Shown here piece after piece: positions 22,600-24,164 of a stretch of 24,164 bases of DNA. The stretch spans positions 997 to 25,160 of the forward strand of contig KN891936.1 of the NCBI GenBank assembly GCA_000934455.1, read 5' to 3'. Numbering within the stretch: position 1 is the stretch's first letter; each line of letters begins with the position of its first letter. Origin of the DNA: Apostichopus parvimensis (lineage: Eukaryota; Echinodermata; Holothuroidea; Aspidochirotida; Stichopodidae). The notes under the pieces are model-generated. The model saw only the letters and a list, made by a program, of their open reading frames with translations. It made no database searches and was not told the origin of the DNA. The position numbers and the translations under genes were made by a program.

Positions 22600-22659
22600 T
22601 GCCCCTTGAAACTATTTATAAGTATGATGACCCTCACTCGACGGATGCTGATGCTTTCA

Positions 22660-22690
22660 CTCTTTGGAATATCCTCTTTGGAATATCCTC
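22660..22690 (+). repeat. 14-bp tandem duplication
   Basis: CTCTTTGGAATATC occurs twice in tandem, followed by a third CTC start. Confidence 0.85.
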
Positions 22691-23432
22691 AAACAACACT
22701 GGATGTAACAGTTCCACAACGGATGTTTGATATTGAAACAGTACACTGCTTTACACAACAAAAATCAACACTAGCCTAATGCTACCACACTGTTATGTTA
22801 TAGGCCAAGGCCCACCCTATCCAACGTATACATTCGCCGACTGAAGACCTAACATTAACTGTGTAATTATGTGTCGGTTTAATGTGTTTGGAGGAATAAA
22901 ACAACTCAAGGCAACAGGAATAAAGAGAACACCAAGCCTTCAACGGTATGACGAGAATGTAAAGATTATACTAGATTTACTAATACAACCGTCAAAACTT
23001 TAAAACCCCTGAGGGGTCCACTGCATAGTTTACAATCAATGTAACAATTGAATCAGAGTTATTGTAAACTAACAATAACATGAAAGAAGTTTGTTGAAAT
23101 ATCTATATGAAATAATTCGGCAAAGACAACAATGGTATAATCGCTGGCTTATTATTCGATATATGCTATTTTAAATGCTTCACCTTGTTTGGACCTTTAC
23201 AAAATTGAACTGTGAAAACGATGAAAAGGGTGCTGAGTAAATATTTGCGTTTCAGTTAGCATTTCACACTTCTAAGCCCCTTAAACGTGGGTTGTACTTT
23301 TTCAGTGACGAGTTAAGAAATGTATAGATCACTAAACAATTTAACACGGTAGTGATCGCTATAAAGCTGTGAACAAATATCACTTTACGGGAAACCGTAT
23401 TTTCGTTTCACAGCTTTTAACTTCAGTGTTTT

Positions 23433-23440
23433 TGACGTCA
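23433..23440. promoter_or_regulatory. Palindromic CRE (TGACGTCA)
   Basis: A perfect CRE about 530 bp upstream of the matrix-protein exon, inside what is probably its upstream intron. It could be an intronic regulatory site. Confidence 0.3.
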
Positions 23441-23952
23441 GATCTCCGAAGAAGAACTATATGGCATTTTGGTGCAGACTCGATGAGAAAATTCTTTCCC
23501 CAGTAACACCAATTATGGATCTTACCGTCCCGTGGAGAATATTATGCCATATTATGGTTGTCAGTACTAGGTCATTGCTTTGACGAAATGTCTCTTGCAA
23601 GACATGCACAAAGTGCACAATATTGTCGTTTACTACTATCCTTTCCAATACAGTGGTTTACATTGACAGTGTAAGAAATAAATGAAATATTTGCAGAGAG
23701 CCGCATATTTAGATGCAAGCTTCAATCTGTCACCCCCGTAGTAGAGCAAACATATTGCAAACAATTTTATTCGGAACATCATATATGATATTCAAGGAAC
23801 TCTATTCGAAAATTTCATGTTACTGTAGTTATCTATACAAGTGATGATATTTTTCAACTGAAAAGCTGTTTTTACATTATTCACTTCAATAAAAATGTAG
23901 AGTATTTCTCTAATATATTCAAATTAATTTACCCAGATGGGTTTCCTTTTTG

Positions 23953-23966
23953 TTTTGTTTTAACAG
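23953..23966 (+). promoter_or_regulatory. Splice acceptor of the matrix-protein exon
   Basis: A T-rich tract ends in AACAG directly before the first exon base. It is a good U2-type 3' splice site and fixes the incoming phase at 2. Confidence 0.7.
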
Positions 23967-24157
23967 CTATGGTGCCTTCTTTCCATCAAATATACAAAGA
24001 AGTAGACCACCTTCTATTGGTAGAGGCAGGACGAACGCTCGTTCCAAATTTAACCCGTACAAATCATCAGCACCAGCCGCGGCCTTTTGCAAAAGTGGCC
24101 AGTTCTCCTATGGTTGTTGTAAAGGTTGGGAACGAAACGCCTTCGGTCAATGTCAAC
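23967..24157 (+). CDS. Internal exon of a nephronectin/EGFL6-like secreted matrix protein (partial gene)
   Basis: The exon follows a pyrimidine-rich tract ending TTTTGTTTTAACAG and is followed by GTAAGTA, so both splice sites fit the consensus. It is 191 bp: one base closing a split codon, 63 full codons, and one base opening the next (phase 2 in, phase 1 out). Residues 11-33 are rich in Arg, Lys, Ser and Pro with no Cys, like a flexible linker. Residues 41-62 form C-x8-C-C-x-G-W-x7-C, ending GWERNAFGQCQ. As I recall the families, nephronectin and EGFL6 carry a very similar CC-x-G-W...GQC block just after the signal peptide and before the first EGF repeat; fibrillin N-termini have a related CC-x-G-W block after a basic stretch. 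The product would be extracellular, and nephronectin binds integrins. EGF repeats should follow downstream. No signal-peptide exon was recognised upstream. The exon call is firm, the family moderate. Confidence 0.75.
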
Positions 24158-24164
24158 GTAAGTA
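24158..24164 (+). promoter_or_regulatory. Splice donor of the matrix-protein exon
   Basis: GTAAGTA is a near-ideal U2-type 5' splice site. It follows the Cys-Gln codons and leaves one base of the next codon (phase 1). The following intron lies outside the window. Confidence 0.75.

Larger units (their letters stand above)
22600..23952. other. Probable intron or 5' flank left of the matrix-protein exon
   Basis: AT-rich, no exon recognised. It holds a 14-bp duplication and the CRE at 23433. A 63-codon minus-strand frame at 23457-23648 has no motif. Confidence 0.55.

Overview
This window reads as non-coding DNA from an animal genome. It is AT-rich, has no long uninterrupted reading frames, and carries homopolymer tracts, microsatellites, small tandem duplications and short inverted-repeat transposons. 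A consensus-spliced exon lies at the right edge. The palindrome ATAGGCCTAT occurs three times and the exon has an extracellular-matrix signature. From memory of such genomes this suggests a marine invertebrate deuterostome (echinoderm-like), but the species call is only an inference. Nothing here looks bacterial: there are no operons, no ribosome-binding sites and no dense coding.

Layout. At 1-1100, a palindromic cAMP-response element (CRE, TGACGTCA) sits near the left edge, followed by an 18-bp G tract. A compact promoter-like cluster follows at 872-1024: an NRF1-like site, two CREs 21 bp apart and a TATA-like box. From 1,100 to about 8,800 I see no gene, only G, C, A and CCCT tracts. At 8801-9135 there is a two-copy direct repeat with a 189-bp period. 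From 9,136 to 15,900 there is more AT-rich non-coding DNA with small palindromes and a TACGC pentanucleotide array. At 15934-16233 a second two-copy repeat (147-bp copies, 153-bp period) lies next to a decayed inverted-repeat element at 16275-16595. At 17634-18156 is a well-preserved hAT-type miniature transposon, with a perfect 16-bp terminal inverted repeat and an 8-bp target duplication matching at 7 of 8 bases.

Two places look coding. At 18917-19047 a 44-codon frame starts in a strong Kozak context and runs into a good splice donor. Its C-terminal half resembles a death-effector-type fold, with low to moderate confidence. At 23967-24157 a 191-bp internal exon has a clean acceptor and a GTAAGTA donor ending exactly at the window edge. 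It encodes a basic linker and then a C-x8-C-C-x-G-W-x7-C module like the N-terminus of nephronectin/EGFL6 (or fibrillin) matrix proteins. The DNA to its left is probably intron or 5' flank of that gene, but no upstream exon could be identified, so the two coding candidates cannot be linked.

The most unusual structure is a 58-bp almost loopless palindrome at 22542-22599 (28 of 29 pairs match). I found no clear new multigene system in the window.
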